A stretch of DNA of 64,000 nt, from the NCBI GenBank assembly GCA_023313575.1, contig JAJTTP010000009.1, forward strand, positions 62,001 through 126,000, read 5' to 3'. Both the position numbers and the translations under genes were made by a program. The stretch comes from Eutypella sp. D-1. Its lineage: Eukaryota; Ascomycota; Sordariomycetes; Xylariales; Diatrypaceae. Positions 20,969-32,609 of this stretch are shown here, piece by piece (positions within the stretch are counted from its first letter, which is position 1; the number at the start of each line of letters is the position of its first letter). The notes beneath the pieces are model-generated. The model was not told the DNA's origin. It did not search any database and saw only the letters and a program-made list of their open reading frames with translations.

Positions 20969-21409
20969 ATGACTGAGGTCCTGAAGGCAACATCTACTTG
21001 CTGCGGCAAGAACACCGGCGGCCAGTGTATCTGTGGTGAGTCCCCCTCTCCTTAAACAAACACTCTATCTATCTACCGATACACCCACACCCAACAACAA
21101 CCCCCGCTAACCCCCCCAACAGCGAGCCAAGCAACCTGTTCCTGCGGCAAACAATCCGCACTGCACTGCACATGCGAGAAAGCGAGCCTGGAGAACGTCC
21201 TCTCGGGCCCGCGGTGTTCGTGCCGCGCGCGTCCGGCGGGACAGTGTACGTGCGAGAATTCCGGGCGCGAGAACGCCGGTTTAAGTTCCGGCGTCGCGGC
21301 TTGTGCTTGTGGTGCCAGGCCTGCGGATTCGTGCACGTGTGAGCGGTCCTCGGCCGGGACAGGGGGGGATAATGGGGAGAATGAGATTGATTTTACTACT
21401 AGGAAGTAA
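20969..21409 (+). CDS. Small cysteine-rich CxC protein (metallothionein-like)
   Basis: Two exons, 20969-21035 and 21123-21409, joined by an 87-nt GTGAGT..CAG intron; 117 residues. It has 16 cysteines, two as an adjacent pair at residues 11-12 and fourteen as seven CxC motifs (CIC, CSC, CTC, CSC, CTC, CAC, CTC), spaced in a regular pattern with charged linkers such as EKA and ENS. The tail EIDFTTRK has no cysteine. No signal peptide is present. CxC clusters of this density are the hallmark of Cu(I)- or Zn-thiolate proteins, so cytosolic metal binding or copper buffering is inferred. The protein closely resembles a widespread conserved Pezizomycotina Cys-rich protein that is larger than classical fungal copper metallothioneins (about 25-60 residues). 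Metal and regulation are untested here. Confidence 0.85.
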
Positions 21410-23431
21410 AGTTTTGAGAGATGGCGGAAGATTGGGGGAGGGATGCATGCATTCGTACGTCGCATAAAAACGGAGTTCGGGAACGGGAGGCTGGCAGGGC
21501 GTTTTACATGATTCTCACGGATTTATGAGGGAGTCGGGTGCGGTACGGATAGGGTGCGAAAGGGAATACTGAGGCGTTGTGTAGTTGTTGGTTGGCTTGA
21601 GCCAAGTACTCACTCTACTTACTCAGATCGCGCATGATCACCGTGTTGTGTTCAAACGAACAATTGGATTCTTCAAATTGTCCTCGAAACCAAAGAAAAA
21701 GAAAAAGCTTAAACGTGCTCGATTAGAAGCATCTGGAATATTACAAAGTTGAGTGTAACCAGCAGAGAAGCTATCACAAGAAGAGTTACACTCCATACAT
21801 AGGTGCAAGCACATAATGCTGCAGGTACGCATCACAGTTGTTCATTCTGCCGGGTCGGACGAACATCTACGTCACTGTTCCGTCAAAGTCAACCCGGGGG
21901 GTCGGCAGATTCCACCCCGGTCAGCCTGGAGCCGGGAAACCCTACCCGGCCCGGCCGTCTTTGGCAGGCGGTCAGTGCAAGCTCTTGTGGGGACCTTCCT
22001 TTCTGCAGGGGACGCCTGTCGATCGATGGGTGGGCGCTAGTTGGATTTGTTCCGTGCTTAGATCGGTACGCTAAACCGAAGATAGAAGGCTTGCTGGATC
22101 CCCTGAGGATACTAAGCCCGATGCGTCTAATGGCGCATTCGCCGAATCGAGCCGTAAATGTGGCAGAAAAAGAAAAAAAAAAGAGAGGAAGAAGATGCTT
22201 TGTGTTTATCCTTGAGGAAGGAAAAAAAATTTTGTAAGTGTGCTCGTAATTGAATAGGAGATGCAGGATCGTGCGTGAGATTAGCTGTGCAGGTAGCTTT
22301 ATTTTCCAGTATTTGAAGGAAGACAAGGAGAAGGAGGTACCTAAGCCAGCAGGCGGGTAGTTATTGATTACTCAGACGTATTTATGTAGATTGAGGTTGC
22401 TTATATGTTGTATGTATTATTAGCTATCACAGATGGATCAGGTAATTAAGTATATCGGTAAAGGAGCTGAGGAGTTTTTGACAGCCCTGCACAACAACGT
22501 ACCACCACCAAACGACCATAACAATAACATGTATCTACCTAAGTACATAGTCACCACCAAAAACTATGACCCCCAACCACCACCTGCACACCTGACTACC
22601 TTATTACTCCGACCTTCACATCCATTCATTTTTTACATTGAATTTTTGACGGACTTATAGAAGCGCGAAAGAATAAAGAAGACGAAAAGAAGGCCTTCTT
22701 GCACTGATCCTAAATACCAGCTTCTTTTCGCGATATACTCTTCCAAGGTTGTCATACCTTGAATTTTCCGTATTCTCTCACCTATCTCTCCAGGAGTCAC
22801 GTCAACATCATCAACCACACCACCACACACACACATCTTTATTCCTGAATCTTGAGTATTCCAACACTGCTTGAAATATTTAAAAAATCTCAAGGTGACT
22901 TCTACTCAACAAATCAACTACCATCTGCAACCTGCCATCTATCTACCTGAGGGCACACCCCCCCCCCCCGATTTGATTTTAAATGTCTGAGGAAAAATAA
23001 CGAGGCAACAAAGAACGTTGAAACCCTCCCCCGAAATACAATACCCCCCCATCTACCATTCACGAGATAACACAATTGTCGAATCCGTCCAAGTCGACCG
23101 AATCTACGTTTTCCACATTCCATTCTTTCTTTGTTCTCTTGTTCCTTCCCTCTCTCACCCTCTCCCCCCCGTCTGAGTCTATCGTCTAATCTCGACTCGA
23201 CCCTACAACCTCCTCCATCCTCCGAGAACTCGCGTCGCCTTGTTCTTCTTTCCCGCCTGGTCTTGACGACCTCGATTCTAGTATCATCTGTTGGTCGTCC
23301 GTCGGTGAACATCCTCCGCGACTTCGTACCTACCTCGACCACCAACCCTCGTAAGCGGCCAGAACTGCTTTTACTATCACTACCCACTACCCTCATCGCC
23401 CTCATCATCATCATCATCATCTATCACCGCG
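21410..23431. other. Intergenic and RCC1-gene leader
   Basis: About 2 kb without a gene. The right part, about 23080-23430, is strongly pyrimidine-rich (runs of CTTT, TCTC and CCCC), typical of a fungal core promoter and 5' leader. Poly-C (about 22961-22972) and poly-A tracts are present. The frames in it are low-complexity. Confidence 0.6.
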
Positions 23432-25246
23432 ATGCCTCCTAAGCGTACAAGCGCGAGGAAGGCGGCCGTTCCCGCCGCCGTTCGCAGTTCGAAACTCGGC
23501 AAAGCACTCGCAGTAGCTAGTGCTCTACCTGAGGATTCCGAGGATACGGACGATGCGACCAACGGTACGACCAACGGCGCGACCAACGGTGCGACCAATG
23601 GTGCAACCAACACAAAGCCCGCGAAGCCTGCTCGCGGACCAAAGAAGCGTAAGAGCCGGGATGAGGAAGACGAAGAGGAAGAGAAGGAGGAACAACTACG
23701 AAAGCCCAGACCTACCAAGAAGGCCAAGTCCACCACTACCACCACCACTGGCACGAAAGCCAAAGTCGCGCCATCCCAATCTGTGAAGAAAATCATCAGC
23801 GAACCCCCTCGCAACGTCCTCGACATCTTCGTCTTTGGTGAGGGTTCCTCGGGCGAGCTCGGTCTCGGTAGCAAGAAATATGATAACAAGAAGCCTATCG
23901 ATGTCAAGCGACCCCGTATCAACCATAACCTCGACGCCGCCAAACTCGGTGTCGTCCAGGTTGCCTGTGGTGGAATGCACGCCATTGCTCTGACCAAGGA
24001 CAACAAGATCTACACCTGGGGCGTGAACGATGACAGCGCTCTCGGTCGTGACACCACCTGGTCTGGCGGCACGCGCGACGTTGACAACGAAGACTCCGGC
24101 TCGGATGATGACGATGATGATACCGGTCTGAACCCGCTGGAGAGTACCCCGGGCGAGGTCAGCCCGGCGCATTTCGAGGTAGGCGACCTCTTCACCCAGG
24201 TAGCTGCCTCTGATTCTGCTTCCTTCGCTCTCACCAATGACGGTCGCGTCTACGGCTGGGGAACCTTCCGTGGTTCCGACGGCATCATCGGTTTTACTTC
24301 CACGATCCGCGTCCAGAAGACGCCCATGATAATACCCGGTCTACACAGCATCGTCAAGATCGCCTGCGGCTCCAACCACGCCGTCGCCCTCGATGTCTGG
24401 GGTAAGGTCTACACCTGGGGCAGCGGTGGCCAATTCCAATTGGGTCGCAAGGCCACGACGCGTCACGACGGGCCCAAGGCTGGCCTGAGACCCGAGTCCT
24501 GCAGCAAGTTCAACGCGCGCAAATACGCCGTCGACATCAGCGCCGGGTCCTACCACAGCTTCTTCATCGACAACAACAAGGAGGTCTGGGGCTGGGGCTT
24601 GAACAATTACTCCCAGACGGGCCACGATGACGAGAGTGGTCAGGACGACGCCATGGTCCTCATGCCCCGCGTGATCGAGTCCTTGAGCGGGCTCAAGGTG
24701 GCCCAGATTGCCGGTGGCGAGCACCACACGGTTGCCCGGACTGCGGATGGGAAGCTTCTCACCTGGGGCCGCATCGACGGTCATCAGGTCGGTCACGCGC
24801 CGGAAGTATACAACCAAGATAATACCGTCTTCGACGACAGCAACAGGCCTCGAATTCTGACCGAACCCACCACTCTGCCAGGTACGTTCCTCTATCCCCG
24901 ATAACATCCTATCCTATACTACCCAAACACTTCAAGGCGGCTACTAACATTTTTTCCAGGAATTAACGCACAGTTCGTGGCCGCGGGCACGGATACCAGT
25001 TTCGCCATCGACGAGGCCGGCAAGGCGTACTCGTGGGGATTCTCCGCCAACTACCAGACGGGGCAGGGCACGGGCGACGACGTCGAGGCGCCCAAGGTGC
25101 TCGACAACACGGCAGTCAAGGACCGCAAGATCGTATGGGCCGGCGCTGGTGGGCAGTACTCGATCATTGCCGCGGAATCGGAGTCGAACGCCAAGTCGAA
25201 TGGCGCCATCACGAATGGAGCGGCCACGAATGGTGCCAGTTCATAA
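23432..25246 (+). CDS. RCC1: RCC1-family Ran guanine nucleotide exchange factor
   Basis: Two exons, 23432-24881 and 24960-25246, joined by a 78-nt intron with a textbook CTACTAAC branch point; 578 residues. The N-terminus (about 1-130) is basic and disordered with a likely nuclear localisation signal (GPKKRKSRDEEDEEEEK) and TNGA repeats. The rest is a seven-bladed beta-propeller made of RCC1 repeats with recurring units such as VACGGMHAIALTKDNKIYTWG, VAASDSASFALTNDGRVYGWG, IACGSNHAVALDVWGKVYTWG and IAGGEHHTVARTADGKLLTWG. RCC1/Prp20/Pim1 is chromatin-bound and loads GTP on Ran (Gsp1) for nuclear transport and mitosis. An acidic insert (DNEDSGSDDDDDD) interrupts the early blades. The C-terminus again ends in TNGA units. 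Confidence 0.95.
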
Positions 25247-26923
25247 GCAGGCACCGCGGGCACCACCCAGCCGTGGCATAATAGGCCTGGCTTTTTACAA
25301 ATCTCAACTGCGACGACACCATTCCGATAAGAACGCCCGGATAAGGGGAGGAGGCGGGGCCTCCTCCATACGAAAGAAAGGGCATCTCAACCACGATATC
25401 TGCACCCATACACCAAGCCCAACAAGAGGCGTAAGGTGCGACCGAGGACCTGGCAGGGTTCTATCTATCTATATACGGGGTGGAGGAGGCTTTCGTCTCT
25501 GCTCTACTCTACCGTTCATGTATAAACGTCGTTTTCGATTGATTGATTGATTGATGATGGGCCAGCCAGCAAGCCAGCCAACCAGCTTTGGTTCTCATCC
25601 ATTAATGGGACTATATGTCCTGGTAGCAAACCCTAAGCACGGACTTTTCTTCTTTTCTTTCTTTTCTCTCCTTCCCGATCTCCCTCCCCCCCTTCCCTAG
25701 AAGGAGGATGATAGGAGAAAGATTTACAGTGGAGGAGGGGCATATCAGGCAGGCGCTTCAGGAGTGTTGTTGCATAGATGATAGATAGATAGACGGGGGG
25801 AGGAAAGAGGATGTCTGTCTGCTTGCGCGTACGCGTATGTGGCGGTCTGTACAGTCAGTCAGTCTTCCATGAACGAATACCCCCAACCCAGCGAACACTT
25901 TTGTAATATTTTCTCCTTTCTTTCTCTTTCTTTCCTCTTCCTATTCGATCCTATTCTGTTGCGTGTATGACAAAAAAATAAGTGGATGGAGGGATGGAGG
26001 GCTGGAACGGGAGGATAGGGGGAAGGGGTGTTTTTCGATGGCATGACATTCACATAACATGTACGATAAAATCTGGCCTGGCCTGGCCTGGCGTTTTGGT
26101 TTGTCGTTAGGTTAATTACTTACCTACAGTACTTAAGTGAAGTGAAGTAAAAGAATTAAAGGGCCCGTGGTTATGAAAATATGTCGTGCATAATAATCTT
26201 ACACAGATATCTGAGAAGGGTGTCTGTCCTGTCCTGTCCTGTCTGCTCTGCTCTACTCTACTCTACTCTACTCTACCTTTGATGTATTTATTATTTATTT
26301 ATATACGTAACTGTTAAGGCAGAGATAGGGTCTTGGTTGGCTTGTCCATTTTTGCAGTGAAATGGTCATCGAAGTAAATATTTATGTGATATCTTGCTCT
26401 TCACATCTACCTGTATAATAAGTCAGTGTTGAAGGGCTGGCCTACTTGAAAGTTCCGCATGCGATGAGGTAGGGAGGTACGTGCTACTGCTTGCGTTAAG
26501 AGGTGATTCCTCATTAGGAACATGCATTGTATGTATATAGGTATTGTATGCAATTACTAAGTTGCACTGATACACAACAAAGCCCGACTCCCGAGACCCA
26601 CAGTTTATGCGACGGATAAAACTCGCACCCGCACACTTGTTACCGTCAACTATACTCTGTCGTAACCTACGCAATAATTTATTCCCTAATACGTGCCCAG
26701 GTTGTACCCGGACCTATGCAATCAATGTACCTAATGAATTAAACTCATTTTTCTGTCTCACACAACTCGAGGTCGCTTCCAAGCTTCTCTCAAGTTTACA
26801 TACTTTTTTTTCCCTCATCATCAATCTTTAACCCTCCCCTGGTCTAATCCTGCTCTACTATTATTTCATTGTACCTGAGATTGATTTGCTGGGTTTAATA
26901 ACGCATCCATAAAAGCATCCATC
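25247..26923. other. Intergenic with simple repeats
   Basis: About 1.7 kb without a gene. It contains short tandem repeats: GATT x4 (25537-25552), a TGGCC-type repeat (about 26073-26092) and TGTCC/CTCTA pentamers (about 26225-26276). The final 150 bp is CT-rich leader of the next gene. Confidence 0.6.
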
Positions 26924-27957
26924 ATGGCGTATAGACCGCCAGATCGCTATGGCGGGCCACCGCCCGCCAGCTCGGGATCATCATCAACGCTTCCTCCGCG
27001 TCCGCCGTCGCCGCAATCGGGTCGTCGCGATGGGAATGGAAACGGGAATGGATATCGTGGTTCGTATTCCGATTTGCGTCAAGCCTCGAATCGTGATCGT
27101 GATCGTGACCGGGACCGAGACCGGGACCGAGACCGGTATCGCGACTACAACGACGGTCGAAACGGAGATTATCGCGACAACTACCGTGACAACCACCGCG
27201 ACAGCTTCCGGCCTCCCCAGGGCGACTTCAACTTCCGCGTCGAGGCACCCTCCGGCATCAATTCCTACCACCCTTCCGCGCAGGACGGGCGAGGCGGGGA
27301 CCGATCCTACGACCGCCGTCGTCAAGACAGGGCCGGGGGCCGGAACCGCGATAACCGAGATCGTGATCGTAACCGTGGCGGCAACAACCGCGATGATCGC
27401 CGCGGTGGCCGCCCCCGCCCCCCTTTCCAGCGACGTTTCGTGCGCAAAGCCGCCGATCGCGAGTTTTTGCACCAGCCGACCGACCAGCACGCCGAGCTCA
27501 TGTTAGGCGATACCACGGGGCGAGCCACCTTTCGGGACCTGGCCGAATTGTCCGATAGTGACGAGGCCGCTATGGACATCTCCGATGAATCTGATGATGG
27601 CCATGATTCCGGAAACGGTAATGCCGATGGCGGGGAGGAGCCCGCGAGCAAGCGCCAACGCACGACGGGGCCGACTGCTGCTTCGGATCGGCCGCAAGAT
27701 GCGCCCAAGTGGTCGAATCCCGACCCTTACACGGCGCTGCCTCCCCCGGACGAGACTACACGCAAGAAGACGGATGTGGTGCAGTTGATTCGTAAAGCTC
27801 GCGTCGAGGCGGAGTCTAAGAAACCTGCCGTCTCCACCGAAGCCGACTTTATCTCTTTCCATCTTAGTGATGATGATGATGGCGATGCAAAGTCGGTACA
27901 GCCTGCCCCTGCATCGAAGCAGCAGCGGCAGCAGCAACGACAAGAGCAACCTCCCTT

Positions 27958-27991
<34 letters not shown>

Positions 27992-29427
27992 TCGTCACTG
28001 CCACCCCCACCGCCACTTCCGTCCCAGGCTCAACAGTATTCCACCAATGGAAGTCAACTTAACAACAGTAGTTACCAACAGCAACAGTCATTGTCATCAC
28101 AGCCATCGCAGCAGAAGAATCCTCCTCAAAGGCCGGCACCCCGCAACCCGATTGACCTCACCCCTTCTACGACTCTAGGAACTCGTAAGCGCACGTTCGA
28201 TGACCAGATCAAACTACCTCATGCTTCTCTGAAACCCGTCCGTAAGGCCGCCTCCGCCGGCCACATTGTTCCCGACTGGAAGCCCGTCCCGGGCGAAGAC
28301 CCTTGTCCCTGGGCTCAGATCGATCACTCTGCCACCGTCAACATGGCTACCCGGTACGTTCTAGCCTCGTGATGAACAATTGACTGAATGGTTTACTGAC
28401 TGACCCCCTACCTTTGGGTAATTCCTACACCTTCAGACTGCACAAGGAGATCATCGATTTCTACGAATATGTGCGCCCGCGCGATTTCGAGGAACGCATC
28501 CGCAGAAACTTAGTTGAGCACCTCACCGCAGTGGTGAAGAGAAAATGGCGCGACGTCGACGTCTATCCCTTCGGCTCCTTCATGTCGGGCCTGTATCTGC
28601 CCACCGCCGACATGGATATCGCCATCTGCTCCAAGCACTTCCTCAGCACCGACCAGCCCGTATACCAAGACAAGAAGTACCTGTTCCACTTACAAAAGCA
28701 CTTCGAACGGTCCAGGATAGCCTTCCGTAACGAGATCGAGGTGATCAGCAAGGCCAAGGTGCCCCTGGTCAAGTACGCCGACAACTTCACGGCTCTGAAG
28801 ATCGACATCTCTTTCGAAAAGTTCGACGGGTGCCGCGCCATCCAGACCTTTCTCGACTGGAAGGCCAAATACCCGGCCATGCCGATCCTGGTCTCCTTCA
28901 TCAAGCACTTCCTGCTAATGCGGGGCCTAAACGAGCCCGTGAACGGCGGCATCGGCGGCTTCTCCGTCATCTGCCTCGTCGTGCACTTACTGGACAGCTT
29001 ACCCCAGGTGCAGAGCGGTTCCATGGTGCCGGAGCACCACCTCGGGGAACTGCTGATGGAGTTCTTCGATTACTACGGCAACCGGCTTTCCTACAAGACG
29101 GTATCGATCCGCATGAACCCTCCGGGACTCGTGAACAAGAACAGCCGGGCCGCCAGCGACGTCGTCTACCGGAATCTCGACCGCCTCTCCATCATCGACC
29201 CCAACAACCCGCAGAACGACATCGCGGGGGGTTCCTCGAACACCGCGACGATCTTGCGGCATTTCTCGGGCGCTCACGCCCTTCTTAAGCAGAGAATGGC
29301 GACGCTCGCTGGTAAGCCGGGGCTTTTGCTCGGTCCGATCCTCGAGGGGAAGTACTCGAATTTTCAGATCCAACGCGATTATATGGAGAGGCTGGCCTCG
29401 CAAGAATACGGCTCGACATCGCGCTGA
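26924..29427 (+). CDS. TRF4: Non-canonical poly(A) polymerase, Trf4/5 (Cid14) type
   Basis: Two exons, 26924-28353 and 28437-29427, joined by an 83-nt intron; 806 residues. The first 470 residues are disordered: an RD-dipeptide tract near 58-72, GR-rich segments, acidic patches, polyglutamine and a polyproline run. The catalytic core starts at LHKEIIDFYEYVRPRDFEE. It has PFGSFMSGLYLPTADMDIAI, holding the GS motif and the first two catalytic aspartates (about 535 and 537), and a third aspartate in LKIDISFEK (about 600). The PAP-associated region follows (GGIGGFSVICLVVHLL, IRMNPPGLVNK). In yeast, Trf4/5 belong to the nuclear TRAMP complex, which adds short A-tails to aberrant RNAs for exosome decay. 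Here the role is inferred from family membership. Confidence 0.94.
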
Positions 29428-31283
29428 GCCTCTACATGAGAAGCACGACTAGCGCGGCTATTCACGCGATATACCTACGTCGTTAGCATGGAACGGACCC
29501 ATCCATCCACCTACGGCATTTGTATCGGAAACAACACGGTGGTAGAGAAGAATGAGGGCGGCAGAGACCCGCTCTCTGATTATTCTTTACGGATATCTCT
29601 ATACGGAACTAGACAAAGGTTTACGGCGTCGCGGTTTTTTTTTTTTTTTTAATCTTCCGGAGAGCTGTTTCTCGAGCATACGAGATTTTTTACGAGGCCT
29701 TTGCATTGATACCCCCCCACCACCCATCGAGCTTGTATTTGCTTTTTCTTTTTCTTTCCTTATTCTCCCCCATTGATGGACTTGCTTATTAAAAAAAGGC
29801 TTCGTGTGTAGATTTAGCATCCCGGGGTAATACGGCTGTTCGACGATGAGGGCTATATATGGGACGGCATGGCATGAGCGATGCTGAAAGGCATCTATCT
29901 CTCGAGGGATGTTCTCTCCGACCATCAGCCCAGAACGACAGACAGCCGCTCGTCTCCCCCTTTTTTGATTGGAACACGGTTCGCGGTTGCCGTCGCAGTC
30001 GCGAGACAGAGAAACCGTCCTTTCTTTTTACTTTATAGCAAAAATATTACGCGTCTGCTCCCGAGTGGTGGCCCGACAGAAGAAGAAAAGAAACGAAGAG
30101 AAATTCCAGATGCAACAAAACAAATTTTATTCTATTTTAATTTTTTTCGGTCCAAGACTATTCTTCTCGTCCCGAGACCAACCTGACAGACAGACGGACG
30201 CTTAAACCCCAACCTTTCCAGTGGAGGGGTCTTGCGCTTGCGAATCTTGTGACAGAACTGACATAAAACACCAACCACCGCGCTCTCAGCTTCAGTTAAT
30301 CCCCCCCCCCCCTAAACTGAAAGCGGGACCTAACTTACAGCAGGATTTTTACGGGCTCGTCCGCTGCCTTTGGAAGATACAATTCCTACTAACTAACTAA
30401 CTAACTAACTAATTGCCAAAAGAGTTCTCATCTCATCGCCGCCGCCGCCGCGCCTCACAGCATGCATCCACGACCAACACACCAACAAAATAAACCAACA
30501 AGAAAAAAAATCAAGGACCAGGGGAAACGGGGGATTTCAACATCCAGAACATTGCGCGGCGCCAACTCCATACATACATACGAAAAAGAAAGACAATACA
30601 ATGCAGTACACAGAAAAAAAAAACCCCCCCGACCCCTTTACGTGTCCTTGGACGGTGTCCTTTCATACATATACATATGAAAGACGCCACCCACAAACCC
30701 ACCACTTTTCTCACTGGATTTGCCGGGCTGATTGCTGGGCTCTGGAGAGGATTTAGGTGCGGTGGGTGTGATGCGGTGGGTTGTGAGAGGGTGATGCGGG
30801 GGAGGTGGAGAGGAGGGGGGGAAAGGGGGGAGGGGGGGTTGTGCGGGCTGGCTGGCTGGTTGCTGAAGTGGAAGTGGAAGTGGAAAGTTGGGTGGGTGTT
30901 TTCGCATGAGGGTATAAAGCGTCTAGTATCTGGGAGAGAAAAGAGTGAAGCGAACTGTCGCGCCCACTTACTCAGTGATGTATCCCCCTTTCTAACGTGT
31001 ATATGGTCCATCGCCTGTATCATTAGGGGTGGGTGTGTGTGTGTTGACGGGCTCTGTAGACGGTGGGTGATGGTGTATTATGTCTTTAGCGAAAACTAGG
31101 AGATCCATTCGAGGAGTACGGTTACGAATATCCAGAGTTTGACAGGAAAGGGATTTTTACGGACCAAACCTGAATTCAATTAAAAAGATAGCAGAGCAAA
31201 CCCCTCCCCAGAAAACACGCACCCTCTTTAAAAAAAATGATAAAATGAAGAGAAAAAAAACCCTTGAAAAGGGAGAAAAAAAT
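29428..31283. other. Intergenic with homopolymer and simple repeats
   Basis: No supportable gene. Contains poly-T (about 29635-29650), poly-C (about 30301-30312), CTAA repeats (about 30388-30412), a GCC repeat (about 30438-30450) and a long G-rich tract on the plus strand (about 30750-30900). Open frames here are low-complexity. Confidence 0.6.
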
Positions 31284-31365
31284 CGACGCAGGCCTGATTC
31301 GAACAGACGCTCCCGAAGGAACAAGATTTCTAGTCTTGCGCATTAGACCACTCTGCCACTGCGCC
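31284..31365 (-). tRNA. tRNA-Ser (anticodon AGA)
   Basis: This 82-nt class II tRNA reads on the minus strand from GGCGCAG to CTGCGTC plus discriminator G. The 7-bp acceptor stem contains one G-U pair. The anticodon stem CAAGA/TCTTG encloses loop CTAGAAA, so positions 34-36 are AGA. A long variable arm (TTCCTTCGGGAGC) and a 5-bp T stem around TTCGAAT are present. The variable arm and discriminator G are serine-specific features. No intron. A T-run immediately downstream (plus-strand A-run about 31276-31282) fits a pol III terminator. CCA is not encoded, as normal in eukaryotes. Confidence 0.97.
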
Positions 31366-32609
31366 GCGGAAGAATGTGATTGGTGATTCTTGCTTGGATC
31401 TTCTTGTGCTTATTTGGGTTCAATAGATAGATAGATAGAGAGATAGCCTCTGCACTTGCATATGTAAGCCTTGGAACTAATTACTAGGCTAGGTATCCAT
31501 AAGTGGCCGACCAGCCAATCATGCGTTGGGTTTGTTTCGTCCCAAGATCCCGGCCTTCAGGAAAAGGAGAGGGGAGGGGGGATTAAAGGGGAAGGGGTTC
31601 GAATTTGGGAATTGTGAAGGGTTATGAAGTTCGTGACACGGGAATTCCTAGGGGGGCACACTGACACAGGAGATGCAAGGTCGGCCCCAGCCTGGAATTA
31701 TCTAATGTGACTTTTACTTTCGTGCGACAGTTTTCTGTTGTTTTCCCGCTGCATTCCTGAAAAATTGAATTGCGATTTTCTCCTCCTTCTTTCCCCCCCC
31801 TCCTCCTCGTTCACCTCCTCCCCTCTCGGTATCCTGCATTGCCATGTCATTTACAAACCCGCCGCGGAATGCCAGGTGCAGGTTGGTTGGTTTCGTGGAC
31901 CATGGGATGGGGAGGATCACCTGAGTAACCATAAACCTATCCTACTGTACTCTCCTCTTTCACTCTCACGCTGCTTTACACTCACCTCTCCATCCGAAAA
32001 TTCCGCAAACATCCCCTGACGGGCAGTCACAGCTATGTAGTTAACGGGTGCCCCCTGGGAGGGAAGAGGAAGAGGAGAGAGGGGAGAAAAAACATCGGAT
32101 CACCGCCTGAAGGTTTCTGAATTTTGGTTTGACCAGTTACTCACCAGGTGGTGGCACAAAAAACTTCGGGAATGCAAGAACCGCAACCGACCGCCGTTAT
32201 GATGAACCCTTCTTTGTTCTAACTGTCTGACTAACTAGCGGAATTAGGGGAAAATGAGATGGGAAATATGAGTGTGCGCCGTGAGAATTTTTTTCTTTTC
32301 ATCACAACTCATAGGTTGTGCGAGGGGTGGGAGAGAGTTAGGTAGGTAGGTAGGTAGGCTTTTCTTCTTCTTCTTCGGTGGGAGTTACTTACCTACCTAT
32401 TATGTTACCAAACACCAATTCTTAAGACTTGTCCACGGCTTCATTTTCCCTGGGCATTGAATGCAGTGCAGCTCTGGCCCTTCTCTTTTCGTGATAACTC
32501 AAAACCAGTATGTGCATGTGCTTGCTCTCCTCATCATATTAAGCAATAGCTCCCCTGCGAGCCTCTACAGAAACAACAACCAACCACCTGAACGACAACG
32601 ACGTCCACG
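31366..32609. other. Intergenic
   Basis: No gene seen. Short GATA-type (about 31424-31438) and GGTA-type (about 32341-32358) tandem repeats are present. The right end is AC-rich leader of the next gene. Confidence 0.6.

Noticed and set aside
26949..27506. T/A/V-rich frames over the Trf4 first exon
   Set aside because: They arise from the GATCGT-type repeat read in other frames.
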